The notes beneath the pieces are model-generated. The model did not search any database and was not told the DNA's origin. It saw nothing but the letters and a program-made list of their open reading frames with translations. 64,000 nt of DNA from Hyphomonas pacifica. Lineage in GTDB: Bacteria > Pseudomonadota > Alphaproteobacteria > Caulobacterales > Hyphomonadaceae. The position numbers and the translations under genes were made by a program. Every line of letters starts with the position of its first letter. The first letter of the stretch is position 1. The stretch lies in contig NZ_AWFA01000056.1 of the NCBI RefSeq assembly GCF_000682675.1, positions 62,001 to 126,000 on the forward strand, read 5' to 3'. Shown here piece after piece: positions 24,741-32,878 of the stretch.

Positions 24741-26753
24741 CTAAAATCTTTTTCTCATACCCAGCGTAGCGTTCACGGGCTCGCCAGGGAAATACCGGTC
24801 ATTGCCGAAGGCAAGGTCTGCCCTGTCGGCATAGCGCTCGTCGGTCAGGTTGCGCACGATCAGGAAGACTTCCGCCGTGTCGCTGAAGGCCCAGCTGCCG
24901 CGTGCGCCCAGCACAGTATGACCGGGATAGACCGTCGTGTTCGCCGGATCGACATAATACTCGCCGACATGGTCCACATTCAGCGACAGCTTCAGCGCCT
25001 GCGTCGCCTGCCAGTCCAGCGACAGATTGGCCAGCCATTCCGGCGCGGTGTCGATCTTATTGCCATCGCGGATTGTTTCGGTGCCGCTGCCGACAACCCG
25101 GTCAAACGTGTAGGTCTGGTCAGACCAGCTCGCCGCACCGGAGAGGGACACGACAGACGACAGCTCAAACGCGCCCGTCACCTCGACACCCTTGTGCTCG
25201 GTCGAGCCATCGGGAACATTCAGGCCGTCACTGTCGCGGAAGAAGAAATTCTCCTTGTCCATCCAGTAGGCGGAGACATCATAGACCAGCCGCCCCTGCA
25301 GCGCGCTGCCCCGCGCGCCGATCTCCACACTGTCCAGCGTCTCTTCCTTCACCTGCCCGGCCACTTGCAGGCTTTGCAAGCGGTAGAGATCGGACGCCTG
25401 TGGCGCGCGCTGCCCGCGGGCATAGTTCGCATAGAGATCAACCGTGTCTGCCACAGACCAGATCACGCCCAGCTTCGGTGTCAGCAGCTCGAAATTATCC
25501 GTCCGGTCGGCAGGCACATTGAAGCGGCCATTGATGCCGGGCGCCACATCGGTGGAATAGTCATAGTCATGCGCCTCGGCGCGCAGACCGGCCACAACGC
25601 GCACATCTTCCGTGAGCGCATAGTCCAGCTCCCCCCACAGCGCGCCCATCAGTGTGTCGACCGTATAGTCGTAATGCTTGCCCTGCGGGAAGCGCCCGTC
25701 GCCGGGGAAAAAGCCGAACGGCTCCGGCTGGATTTCCTTCAGCCAGCCGCTTGCCAGATCCATATCCGCGCCGATCCGCCAGGTCAGCGCGTCTGACGCC
25801 GCCCGCTCATAGCGCGCCATCAGGCCGCCGCCTGTGGAACCGTTCTTCTCAACCCCGCCATTCGGCAGAAAGTGCTGCGCGAAGGTCATCGCCTGCGTGT
25901 GCGCATAGGGCGTCAGCACCAGTTCGCCACCATTCAGTGGCCGTGACAGCCGCGCCCCGGCCCGCGCGGACCAGGCATCGCGATAGGCTTCCGGGTTCGG
26001 ATTGCTTCTGGCGATGTCTTCATCCTTGTAGGCATCCTTGCCCTCAATGAAGCCCGCCGTTTCCTGATTGAGGTTGGAGGCCGTCAGCCATGCGGTCGTA
26101 TCCCAGGCGCCCAGAGTCCAGTCACCCATCAGGGTCAGCTTCTGCTGGTCGATGCCGGTATTGTCCCGCCAGCCAATATCCTTCTGCAGCGACAGCGCCG
26201 CCAGCCAGTCCTCGCCCTCATCCAGCGTCACATCCCCGCGCCAGCGCCCCAGCGTGCCATAGCTCGCCACGGCCTCGCTGCCTTGGCCAACCTCCGGCAA
26301 GATGACATTGATCAGTCCGTGCACGGCGTTCGAGCCATATTTCGCGCTGCCCGGCCCGCGCACCACTTCAATGGCGCTTGCCACTTCATGATGCGGCTCC
26401 AGCAGGCTGTTTACATTACCAAAAGCGGGCGAGCGCACCGGCACGCCATTCTCCAGGATCAGGAAGCTGCCCTGCCCGGCCCCGCCAGTCAGCACCGGCG
26501 AGCGGATGGCGATCAGGTGCTCCTGCCCGGAATTCATCTGCACGTTCACGCCGGGCAGCTGGTTCAGGATCTCGGCCGGATGGTCAGCGCGAACCTCAAA
26601 CACCTGTTCGGCATCAAGCGTCGCGACAGAGCCGGGATCATAACTCTGGCGATCTCCCCAAACTTTCACAGCGGCAAGACGCTCCTGCGCCATGGCTGGC
26701 AGGCCTGCAGCCATCAGGGCCACAGCGCCTGACGTAAGCAACCGGGCTCGCAT
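24741..26753 (-). CDS. TonB-dependent receptor near nucleoside transporter
   Basis: 670 residues from MRARLLTSGAVALMAAG; the preceding GAGAGGGG is both part of a repeat element and a possible ribosome site. Signal peptide ends around PAMAQE. The plug has LNQLPGVNVQMNSGQEHLIAIRSP, GSFLILENGVPVRSP and AIEVVRGPGSAKYGSNAVHGLINVILPE. The barrel ends NATLGMRKRF with a terminal phenylalanine. A variant of the usual plug, GVPVRSPAFGNVNSLLEP, suggests a different ligand from siderophore receptors. The CNT transporter gene lies just upstream on the same strand, which hints at nucleoside-related uptake. The GST gene follows after 11 bases. Confidence 0.9.
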   Translation of the reverse strand: MRARLLTSGAVALMAAGLPAMAQERLAAVKVWGDRQSYDPGSVATLDAEQVFEVRADHPAEILNQLPGVNVQMNSGQEHLIAIRSPVLTGGAGQGSFLILENGVPVRSPAFGNVNSLLEPHHEVASAIEVVRGPGSAKYGSNAVHGLINVILPEVGQGSEAVASYGTLGRWRGDVTLDEGEDWLAALSLQKDIGWRDNTGIDQQKLTLMGDWTLGAWDTTAWLTASNLNQETAGFIEGKDAYKDEDIARSNPNPEAYRDAWSARAGARLSRPLNGGELVLTPYAHTQAMTFAQHFLPNGGVEKNGSTGGGLMARYERAASDALTWRIGADMDLASGWLKEIQPEPFGFFPGDGRFPQGKHYDYTVDTLMGALWGELDYALTEDVRVVAGLRAEAHDYDYSTDVAPGINGRFNVPADRTDNFELLTPKLGVIWSVADTVDLYANYARGQRAPQASDLYRLQSLQVAGQVKEETLDSVEIGARGSALQGRLVYDVSAYWMDKENFFFRDSDGLNVPDGSTEHKGVEVTGAFELSSVVSLSGAASWSDQTYTFDRVVGSGTETIRDGNKIDTAPEWLANLSLDWQATQALKLSLNVDHVGEYYVDPANTTVYPGHTVLGARGSWAFSDTAEVFLIVRNLTDERYADRADLAFGNDRYFPGEPVNATLGMRKRF

Positions 26754-26758
26754 GCGCA

Positions 26759-26916
26759 CCCCTCTCTCCCTTGGGAGAGGGACCGGGCGTGACGGATGAC
26801 GGTGTTGCGGCATGAGCGAGTCCTACGGTGGCGGAAAGCTTGTGTTTCGTACCTGCCCTTGCGGTATGCAATGGGTACCTGCGCTGCCCCTTATCCCCTC
26901 TCCCAAGGGAGAAGGG
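26759..26916. repeat. REP-like inverted repeat pair between TonB receptor and CNT genes
   Basis: Two self-complementary units lie in opposite orientation about 120 bases apart: CTCTCCC-TT-GGGAGAG at 26764-26779 and TCTCCC-AA-GGGAGA at 26899-26912, each within longer C-rich/G-rich flanks (CCCCTCT... and ...GAAGGG). Each can form a hairpin and both together a longer cruciform. Similar CTCTCCCTTGGGAGAG units are common interspersed elements in bacterial genomes. The left unit overlaps the ribosome site of the receptor gene, and the right unit ends 10 bases after the CNT stop, where it may also serve as an mRNA end. Confidence 0.65.
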
Positions 26917-26925
26917 ATTCAAAGA

Positions 26926-28227
26926 TCAGCCCGCTCCGCCAGAGAACAGCTGATAGGGCAGCGCGCCGACCACAGCGCCGGAGAGACACGTTGCCAGCGT
27001 CCCAGCCAACAGCGTCCGCCAGGACAGCGCCAGGAAGTCATCGCGCCGCGCCGGTTCAACAATGGTCAGGCCGCCGATCAGAATGCCCATGGAGCCAAAG
27101 TTCGCAAAACCGCAAATGGCGTGCGCCGTGATCATGCGTGTGCGCGGGTCCATCGCATCGACGGGCACTTCGGCCAGCTGCAGGAAGGCCACAAATTCGG
27201 TCAACACCGTCTTCACACCCATCAGGGACCCGGACTGTGCCGCCTCTCCCATCGGCACACCGATCATGTACATCAGGGGTGCGAAGATCCAGCCGAGGAT
27301 GCGCTCGATCGACAGCGGTTCGCCCGCCACATTCGGCAGCGCACCAAGGCCCGCATTGACCAGCCACAGCAGGGCCAGTGCCGCGATCAGCATGGTCGCA
27401 ATGTTCAGAACAATCTGCAGCCCGTCAGAGGCCCCGCGGGAGAAGGCATCCATCGTGGAGGCATAGTTGAAATCCGGCTCCTTCATGCGCTCGGTCGCCG
27501 GGGTCGTCTCGGGGATCATCGCCAGCGCCACGGCCACAGCCGCCGGGGCCGCCATGATCGACGCCGTCAGCAGTTGCGCCAGCGGATTGGCCATCTTGCC
27601 TTCCAGGAACGCGCCGTACACCACCAGCACGCTGCCCGCGATGGTCGCAAAGCCCGCCGTCATCATGATCAGCAGCTCAGACCGCGTCATGCCCTTGATA
27701 TAAGGCCGGATCAGAACCGGTGCCTCTGTCATTCCCATGAACACATTGGCCGACACAGCCAGAGACGTCGCCCCGCCCAGCCCCATCGCCCGCTGGAAGA
27801 TATAGGCAAAGCCATTCGTCACCCAGCGCAGGATGCGCCAGTGCCACAGAATGGCAGACAGCGCCGCCACGACGATCACAATCGGCAGAATCTGGAAGAA
27901 GAACAGCGGCGGCGGCGATCCGCCCATCAGCTGCTCGGCGGCGACATTGTCCCCGACATAGCCGAACACAAAGCTCGTGCCCGCGCGCGTGGCGGCCTGC
28001 AGGCCGTCGACCACATCATTCGCCTTGAACAGAATGGCCCGAACGAACGGCACGCCGAACAGGATCAGCGCAAAGGCGAACTGCATCAGCGTCGCCCCGA
28101 TTACCAGTTTCAATGGAAACAATTTGCGTTTTTCTGACAACAGCCAACAAACGCCATAGATCAGCACAATCCCGATCAGGGCGCGTGCATTGTCCCACCC
28201 CCACTCATAACCCGCAATCGAAATCAT
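26926..28227 (-). CDS. Concentrative nucleoside transporter (CNT/NupC family)
   Basis: 433 residues with about ten membrane helices. Family signatures: FQILPIVIVVAALSAILWHWRIL, NVFMGMTEAPVLIRPYI (G-x-x-E-A-P in the nucleoside site), MTAGFATIAGSVLVVYG, and near the C terminus TAHAICGFANFGSMGILIGGL. CNT proteins import nucleosides with Na+ or H+ across the inner membrane. AAGGGA precedes the start by eight bases. The gene lies upstream of a TonB receptor on the same strand, suggesting a two-membrane uptake route. Confidence 0.93.
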   Translation of the reverse strand: MISIAGYEWGWDNARALIGIVLIYGVCWLLSEKRKLFPLKLVIGATLMQFAFALILFGVPFVRAILFKANDVVDGLQAATRAGTSFVFGYVGDNVAAEQLMGGSPPPLFFFQILPIVIVVAALSAILWHWRILRWVTNGFAYIFQRAMGLGGATSLAVSANVFMGMTEAPVLIRPYIKGMTRSELLIMMTAGFATIAGSVLVVYGAFLEGKMANPLAQLLTASIMAAPAAVAVALAMIPETTPATERMKEPDFNYASTMDAFSRGASDGLQIVLNIATMLIAALALLWLVNAGLGALPNVAGEPLSIERILGWIFAPLMYMIGVPMGEAAQSGSLMGVKTVLTEFVAFLQLAEVPVDAMDPRTRMITAHAICGFANFGSMGILIGGLTIVEPARRDDFLALSWRTLLAGTLATCLSGAVVGALPYQLFSGGAG

Positions 28228-28438
28228 GAAGTCGATCCCTTCCCCGATTTTGTCACATTAAGGCTTAAACGTGACATCGCCAGAGGGGAAGCACTCTTGT
28301 GCGCTACGCGCTGCAACACGCCAATGGCGCCGCAGACTCTGGCATCTGTTAACCTGAATCAGTCCTGCCGCCGCGTGAGGTCGCCGCAGGACCAAGATGC
28401 CGCTTGCACTGGCGCCCTGCCTGCTTCAACTAGAGGTC

Positions 28439-28924
28439 ATGGAAACGCTGATCCCCATCGCCGCCCAGATTGCAGACAAGCTGAAAGATAGCGGCGAAAC
28501 CGTCGCCATATCGGAATCCTCTGCCGGGGGGCTCATCTCTGCCGCCCTGCTCGCCGTGCCAGGCGCCTCGGCCTATTATCGCGGCGGCGGCGTCATCTAC
28601 ACGGCCAAGGCCTACAAGCATTTGCTGGGCCTCAGCCGGGAGGATCTGGGAGAGCACCGTTCCGCAACAGAGCCCTATGCCCGCCTGCTCGCAGGCCGCA
28701 TCCGGGACCAGCTCAGCGCAGACTGGGGCGTCTGTGAAACCGGCGCCTCAGGCCCCGGCGGCAATATGTATGGCGATGAGGCCGGCCACACCTGCATCGC
28801 CGTCATCGGCCCGGGCGGAAGCCGCCATTCCCACACGCTGGAAACCGGCCTCACCGACCGCGCCGAAAACATGCGCCTGTTCGCTCAGGAAACCCTCCAC
28901 GCCCTCCTCGGCGCACTGGGGTAA
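28439..28924 (+). CDS. pncC: Nicotinamide-nucleotide amidohydrolase (PncC / CinA C-terminal domain)
   Basis: 161 residues, starting METLIPIAAQIADKLK; the frame is open further upstream but this start matches family length and GAGG precedes it closely. The active-site stretch is VAISESSAGGLISAALLAVPGASAYYRGGGVIYT, followed by GLSREDLGEHRSATEPYARLLAGRIR and TGASGPGG. It deamidates NMN to nicotinic acid mononucleotide in pyridine nucleotide recycling. Only the C-terminal CinA domain is present; the MoaB-like domain is absent, as in E. coli PncC. Divergent from the CNT gene. Confidence 0.85.
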   Translation: METLIPIAAQIADKLKDSGETVAISESSAGGLISAALLAVPGASAYYRGGGVIYTAKAYKHLLGLSREDLGEHRSATEPYARLLAGRIRDQLSADWGVCETGASGPGGNMYGDEAGHTCIAVIGPGGSRHSHTLETGLTDRAENMRLFAQETLHALLGALG

Positions 28925-28971
28925 CGTCCGTCCCAATCCGTCTGAAAAGACGCGCATGGATACTTTGCGGT

Positions 28972-29598
28972 ATGGATGCGATGGGCGATTTTCTTGTGCA
29001 GGGTCTGGAGCAGGCGCGGCGGGCTGTAGTGGATGTGGTGGGGCGGGACAATCTCCAGCTCAACCCGAAAACCATGCCGCGTTCGCGCCGGGCCAGGGCC
29101 AATGGACGGCTGAAGCAGATCGAGACAATCGTCCGGCGTCTGATCCTTCTGATGGCATTCGCCCTGAAGCTTGGCCCGCTGGCCGCCTCCGCGCCGCGCG
29201 CGCCTCAGGCAGAGCCAGACCTGCCGGAAGGCACCCAGCTTGCCATTTTTCCGCGCGTGCCGGTCAAGCGCTTCACATTGATGCCGCCTGCGCGGCGGGT
29301 CATCCTGTCGGATCAGGCTCGGGACACTTTTGGGGCTGTTTTGGGTCTATCCGGGCCGGTGAGCACCCAGCCGCTGATTGACCGCATTCTGGCGCTTCAG
29401 AAGATCCTGAAAGCGCCGGAGGCCGCCGCAAAGCGCCTGGCGCGCACGCTGCAGCGGATGCAGGCGAAGGGAGAGGCGCGGCCCATGGTCGGCCCCGCGG
29501 CGGGCGCGTTCCGCCTGTCGCCAGAGCTTGGCGCGGTGGCCACGGCGCTGCCGGGCTTTATCCGCGCCGGGCTGGAAAGCTGGGAAAGCTCTGGCTGA
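28972..29598 (+). CDS. Hypothetical protein with one membrane-like segment
   Basis: 208 residues, not recognised. ATG 28981 (MGDFLVQG) is an alternative start. The N-terminal third is basic (TMPRSRRARANGRLKQIETIVRRL) followed by a hydrophobic stretch ILLMAFALKLGPLAASA. The rest is Ala/Pro/Arg-rich with helical character (RILALQKILKAPEAAAKRLARTLQRMQAKG). Codon use looks like its neighbours. It lies 47 bases after pncC in the same direction. Possibly a lineage-specific membrane-associated protein. Confidence 0.6.
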   Translation: MDAMGDFLVQGLEQARRAVVDVVGRDNLQLNPKTMPRSRRARANGRLKQIETIVRRLILLMAFALKLGPLAASAPRAPQAEPDLPEGTQLAIFPRVPVKRFTLMPPARRVILSDQARDTFGAVLGLSGPVSTQPLIDRILALQKILKAPEAAAKRLARTLQRMQAKGEARPMVGPAAGAFRLSPELGAVATALPGFIRAGLESWESSG

Positions 29599-29662
29599 GA
29601 TGCACTGAAAACACAGCTCGCCTGACCGGACCGCACCGCGGGGCCGGGCAAACGTGCTGGGA

Positions 29663-30031
29663 TCAGCCCAGCTTGCAGACGCAGATCTTGTTGCCGTCCA
29701 GGTCGCGGAAGTAGGCGCCATACAAGGTCGGCATCCGATTGCCCGGCTCGCCTTCATCCTCCGCGCCCAGTTCGATGGCCTTCTTGTAAACCCGGTCCAC
29801 TGTTTCCTTGTCAGCGCAGGCCAGGGCCGGCATCACGCCATTGCCCACGCTGGCGGCCTCATTGTCATACGGTGTGCCGATGGCAATCATCGGCTGGCCG
29901 GGGCCAACGCCGTAGAATTGCAGGCGGTCATTCGCAAAAGCGCGCTTGGCTCCCATCTCTGCCATCACGGCGTCATAGAATTCCAGGGCCTTGTCCTTGT
30001 CATTCGTCCCAAGTGTCAGATAGGCCAGCAT
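29663..30031 (-). CDS. VOC-family (glyoxalase-like) protein
   Basis: 122 residues from MLAYLTLGTNDKDKALEFYDAVM, with GGGAGA six bases before the ATG. One betaalphabetabetabeta repeat pair: LGTNDKDKALEFYDAVMAEMGAK at the N terminus and GAYFRDLDGNKICVCKL at the C terminus. The usual first histidine is replaced by threonine near the start (LGTND), but the C-terminal D-x-D-G-N-K-I remains. A metal-dependent lyase, dioxygenase or resistance function is possible; nothing narrows it. Divergent from the SDR gene. Confidence 0.85.
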   Translation of the reverse strand: MLAYLTLGTNDKDKALEFYDAVMAEMGAKRAFANDRLQFYGVGPGQPMIAIGTPYDNEAASVGNGVMPALACADKETVDRVYKKAIELGAEDEGEPGNRMPTLYGAYFRDLDGNKICVCKLG

Positions 30032-30183
30032 TGCGTTTCTCCCTGTAATCTTACCTGTTGTGCAGCAGATCGTGACCACGGCGCGTCAATCCGCGCAAGG
30101 GGTGACGCAAGGGGCATGCTTGACGTTTACGTGAGCGTCTGGTGTGTCACGCTCAGACAAGTCATAGAGTGAGGAGTTCTCCC

Positions 30184-31104
30184 ATGTCTGATATCCGTTT
30201 TGACGGCCGCGTTGCCATTGTCACCGGTGCTGGCGGTGGTCTCGGCCGGTGCCATGCCCTGGAACTCGCCCGCCGCGGCGCAAAGGTCGTGATCAACGAT
30301 CTTGGCGGCTCGATGGACGGAACCGGCGGCAATTCCGAAGCGGCTGAAGCCGTGGTGAAGGAAATCGAAGCCCTTGGCGGCGAAGCCATCGCCAATGGCT
30401 CCTCCGTGTCCGATGAAGCCGGCGTGAAGAAAATGATCGGCGACACCATGGATAAATGGGGCCGCATCGACATCATCATCGCCAATGCTGGCATTCTGCG
30501 CGACAAATCCTTCGCCAAAATGAGCCAGCAGGACATTGACCTCGTGCTGGACGTTCACCTGCGCGGCACCTTCATGCCGGTCCATGAAGCCTGGAACATC
30601 ATGAAGGAACAGGAATATGGCCGGATCGTCGTAACCACCTCTTCCACCGGCCTCTATGGCAATTTCGGCCAAGCCAATTACGGCGCGGCCAAGCTCGGCG
30701 TGGTCGGCATGATGAATACGCTTAAAATCGAAGGCGCGAAGAGCAACATCAAGGTCAACGCTGTCTGCCCAATCGCGGCAACTCGCATGACCGAAGGCCT
30801 GATGTCCGAAGAGGCGCTCGCCGCGCTGAAGCCGGAATATGTCACGCCGGGCGTGATGAATTTGGTCAAGGACGATGCCCCGACCGGCATGATCCTGTCC
30901 GCAGGTGCCGGCGCGTTTTCCATGGCTCGCATCGTTGAGACCGAAGGCGTCTTCGTCGGCCAGGGCGAAGCCCTCACCGCTGAAGCCGTTGCCGCCAAGT
31001 GGGACCAGATCACGGATGTCGCCACGACCCGCCCGGCCTTCAAATCCGGCGGCGAGCACGGCCAGAACATCTTTGCCGCCGTGGCAAAAGGCATGCAGGG
31101 CTGA
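30184..31104 (+). CDS. SDR-family 3-hydroxyacyl-CoA dehydrogenase-like protein
   Basis: 306 residues; ATG 30184 has GAGGAG seven bases upstream. VAIVTGAGGGLGRCHALELARRGAKVVINDLGGSMDGTG is the signature of the dehydrogenase domain of peroxisomal multifunctional enzyme type 2, with the extra loop after beta-2. NAGILRD, catalytic S in TTSSTGLYGNFGQANY and Y-x3-K (YGAAK) are present. The C-terminal part (VTPGVMNLVKDDAPTGMILSAGAGAFSMARI) also fits that group. NAD-dependent oxidation of a 3-hydroxyacyl-CoA is likely. Confidence 0.9.
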   Translation: MSDIRFDGRVAIVTGAGGGLGRCHALELARRGAKVVINDLGGSMDGTGGNSEAAEAVVKEIEALGGEAIANGSSVSDEAGVKKMIGDTMDKWGRIDIIIANAGILRDKSFAKMSQQDIDLVLDVHLRGTFMPVHEAWNIMKEQEYGRIVVTTSSTGLYGNFGQANYGAAKLGVVGMMNTLKIEGAKSNIKVNAVCPIAATRMTEGLMSEEALAALKPEYVTPGVMNLVKDDAPTGMILSAGAGAFSMARIVETEGVFVGQGEALTAEAVAAKWDQITDVATTRPAFKSGGEHGQNIFAAVAKGMQG

Positions 31105-31169
31105 CGCGCCCGCATTCTTGCCAAATACGCGATTGAGGCGCAGGTATCTCCTGCCAAAAGGAGACCAAC

Positions 31170-31538
31170 ATGCGCCTCATCGCTCTTTTGTTTTCAGCCC
31201 TGCTGCTCACGGCTTGCGGCATGGTCCAGACGCCGCCTGAAGCCAGCACACCAACAGGGACATCCACAGCATCCCCTCAGGGTCCGTTCATGGTCAGCGA
31301 AGGCGAAACCTGTGGCGGCATCGCTGCCATTCAGTGCAAAGACGGCCTGTTCTGCAAGATGGATGATGGCGCCTGCCGCAACATCGCCGACGCAGCAGGC
31401 ACCTGCCAGCAAGTCCGCCCGATGTGCACCCGGGAATATAACCCGGTCTGCGGGTGTGACGGAAAGACCTACAACAATCCCTGCATGGCCCATGCGGCCA
31501 AGACCAGCGTCGCTGCAGAAGGTGCCTGCAAAAGCTAG
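31170..31538 (+). CDS. Kazal-domain lipoprotein (protease-inhibitor fold)
   Basis: 122 residues with an AAAAGGAG ribosome site. Signal peptide and lipobox LLLTAC with Cys16, then a Pro/Thr/Ser-rich linker to residue ~42. A first cysteine-rich module (CGGIAAIQCKDGLFCKMDDGAC) precedes a Kazal domain: MCTREYNPVCGCDGKTYNNPCMAHAA, then a final cysteine in AAEGAC. Kazal domains inhibit serine proteases through a loop between the first and second cysteines. A surface- or periplasm-anchored inhibitor is likely; the target is unknown. It follows the SDR by 65 bases and is convergent with the TetR gene. Confidence 0.88.
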   Translation: MRLIALLFSALLLTACGMVQTPPEASTPTGTSTASPQGPFMVSEGETCGGIAAIQCKDGLFCKMDDGACRNIADAAGTCQQVRPMCTREYNPVCGCDGKTYNNPCMAHAAKTSVAAEGACKS

Positions 31539-31558
31539 AGACGAGACCTGGGCAGGGC

Positions 31559-32260
31559 TTAGGTCTTGCGCAGGAACTCCCGCAACTTCTCATAATAGCT
31601 GGCAATCATGACGCTCGTATCGAAAATGATCGCCATCTCATCTTCTGGCTCATCAATTGCCAGTTCGGCAGCAGCATAAATGACATCCGTAACCAGGCGT
31701 GTAATCAGACGGATACGCTCTTCCGGCAGCCCGGGATAAGCTTCCTGCAGTTTTGCAAAGGCTGGTGCCGCATAATGCTCTCGCGAAGCAACCCGCACAC
31801 CTTTCAGGCGCGGGGTAACGCGAATGACGCGAATAACCCACAGGCCACCCGGGAACGCCTTGCTCTGCTCATTGACACGTGACATCAGCGTCATGAAGCT
31901 CTGAACCGTTTCCTCGAAGGAATCCTTCTCCAGTCCGCCCTCTTCAACCCAATTGGTAACGATCTTTTCCTGCGCCGATGTCAGGCGCTCCCCCAACTCG
32001 TGAAGAATGGCGTACTTGTTCGGAAAGTACCAATACAGAGCAGGCGGTGTAATTCCAGCATGCTTGCAAATTAGGTTCGTGGACAGACGCTCAAAACCCA
32101 CCTCACCGAGCAACTCTCCGGTAACTGTAAGTATTTTTTCGAAGGTGATTCGTGCACGGTCTTGTGACGGCGCAACCTTTGCCTCCAATTCGACATCACA
32201 CGCCTCAGGTTTCCTCTTACCTGAAGCCTTCTTGATACCAGACGACCTCTTTCCAGGCAT
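31559..32260 (-). CDS. TetR-family transcriptional regulator
   Basis: 233 residues. A ~35-residue basic extension (MPGKRSSGIKKASGKRKPEA) precedes the helix-turn-helix ILTVTGELLGEVGFERLSTNLICKHAGITPPALYWYFPNKYAIL, the family signature. The ligand-binding half is not diagnostic. Upstream lies a long non-coding gap, and the divergent gene beyond it is alanine dehydrogenase 618 bases away, so its target is not obvious. Autoregulation is common in this family. Confidence 0.9.
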   Translation of the reverse strand: MPGKRSSGIKKASGKRKPEACDVELEAKVAPSQDRARITFEKILTVTGELLGEVGFERLSTNLICKHAGITPPALYWYFPNKYAILHELGERLTSAQEKIVTNWVEEGGLEKDSFEETVQSFMTLMSRVNEQSKAFPGGLWVIRVIRVTPRLKGVRVASREHYAAPAFAKLQEAYPGLPEERIRLITRLVTDVIYAAAELAIDEPEDEMAIIFDTSVMIASYYEKLREFLRKT

Positions 32261-32878
32261 TCAGCCGACCCTTCCACTAAGCATATCGACCACCTGCTCT
32301 ACGCACCGAACACGATATGACAATCCGGTTTCAGATATCCGTATCCACTCTCCAGAGTCCACGAGCATCTTGATTACAAGTTCAGTTAATCGCTTGCCAG
32401 CCCATCATCCTGGAAGGGCCTAACTCCCTTTCAGACAAACGCCACACGCTGGTGAACGTGGTCAGCAAAATCAGATTCTGGCAAATAAGCAAGCATTGGT
32501 GAACATGGGCAATGCAACAGAAATACCCCGTGAAGGCCGCACCACCTCATGGCTCAAGACGCCCCGCTTTACTCCAAACTCTATAAATCAGGCAGCAGGT
32601 GCGTCAAAGGTATGCTTGTCCTGCTGGCAAAAGCGCCCGGCAAGCTTGAGCGCAGGGGCGTGAGGCCTAGCCAGCCCCCCCTCCGCGAAACCCGTTTCAT
32701 TCTCGAATTCGCGAATGAATACAGGATGCCTCCCAAGATAGGCAGTGCCTTTTACCTGCCGCGAGCACTGAAAGAAATAATATCCCAAGTCTTGCGCGAA
32801 ATGAGAAATGTAATATCGAGGAAACCACAAATATGGCGCATGAAGCGCCCCTAATTTCGGCTTCGCAGGAATTTTATT
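32261..32878. other. 618-base gap between TetR and ald, no convincing gene
   Basis: No frame here has a ribosome site plus recognisable protein. A 101-codon open frame at 32549-32854 (+) has no homology hallmarks. Visible signals are a near-perfect palindrome CATTCTCGAATTCGCGAATG at 32698-32717 (18 of 20 bases symmetric) and a 12-base direct repeat TGGTGAACRTGG at 32450 and 32497. The ald promoter should lie at its right end, where AGGA precedes the ald start. Decayed genes cannot be excluded. Confidence 0.5.

Noticed and set aside
32549-32854. Plus-strand 101-codon frame before ald
   Set aside because: No ribosome site, low-complexity basic composition, overlaps the expected ald promoter.
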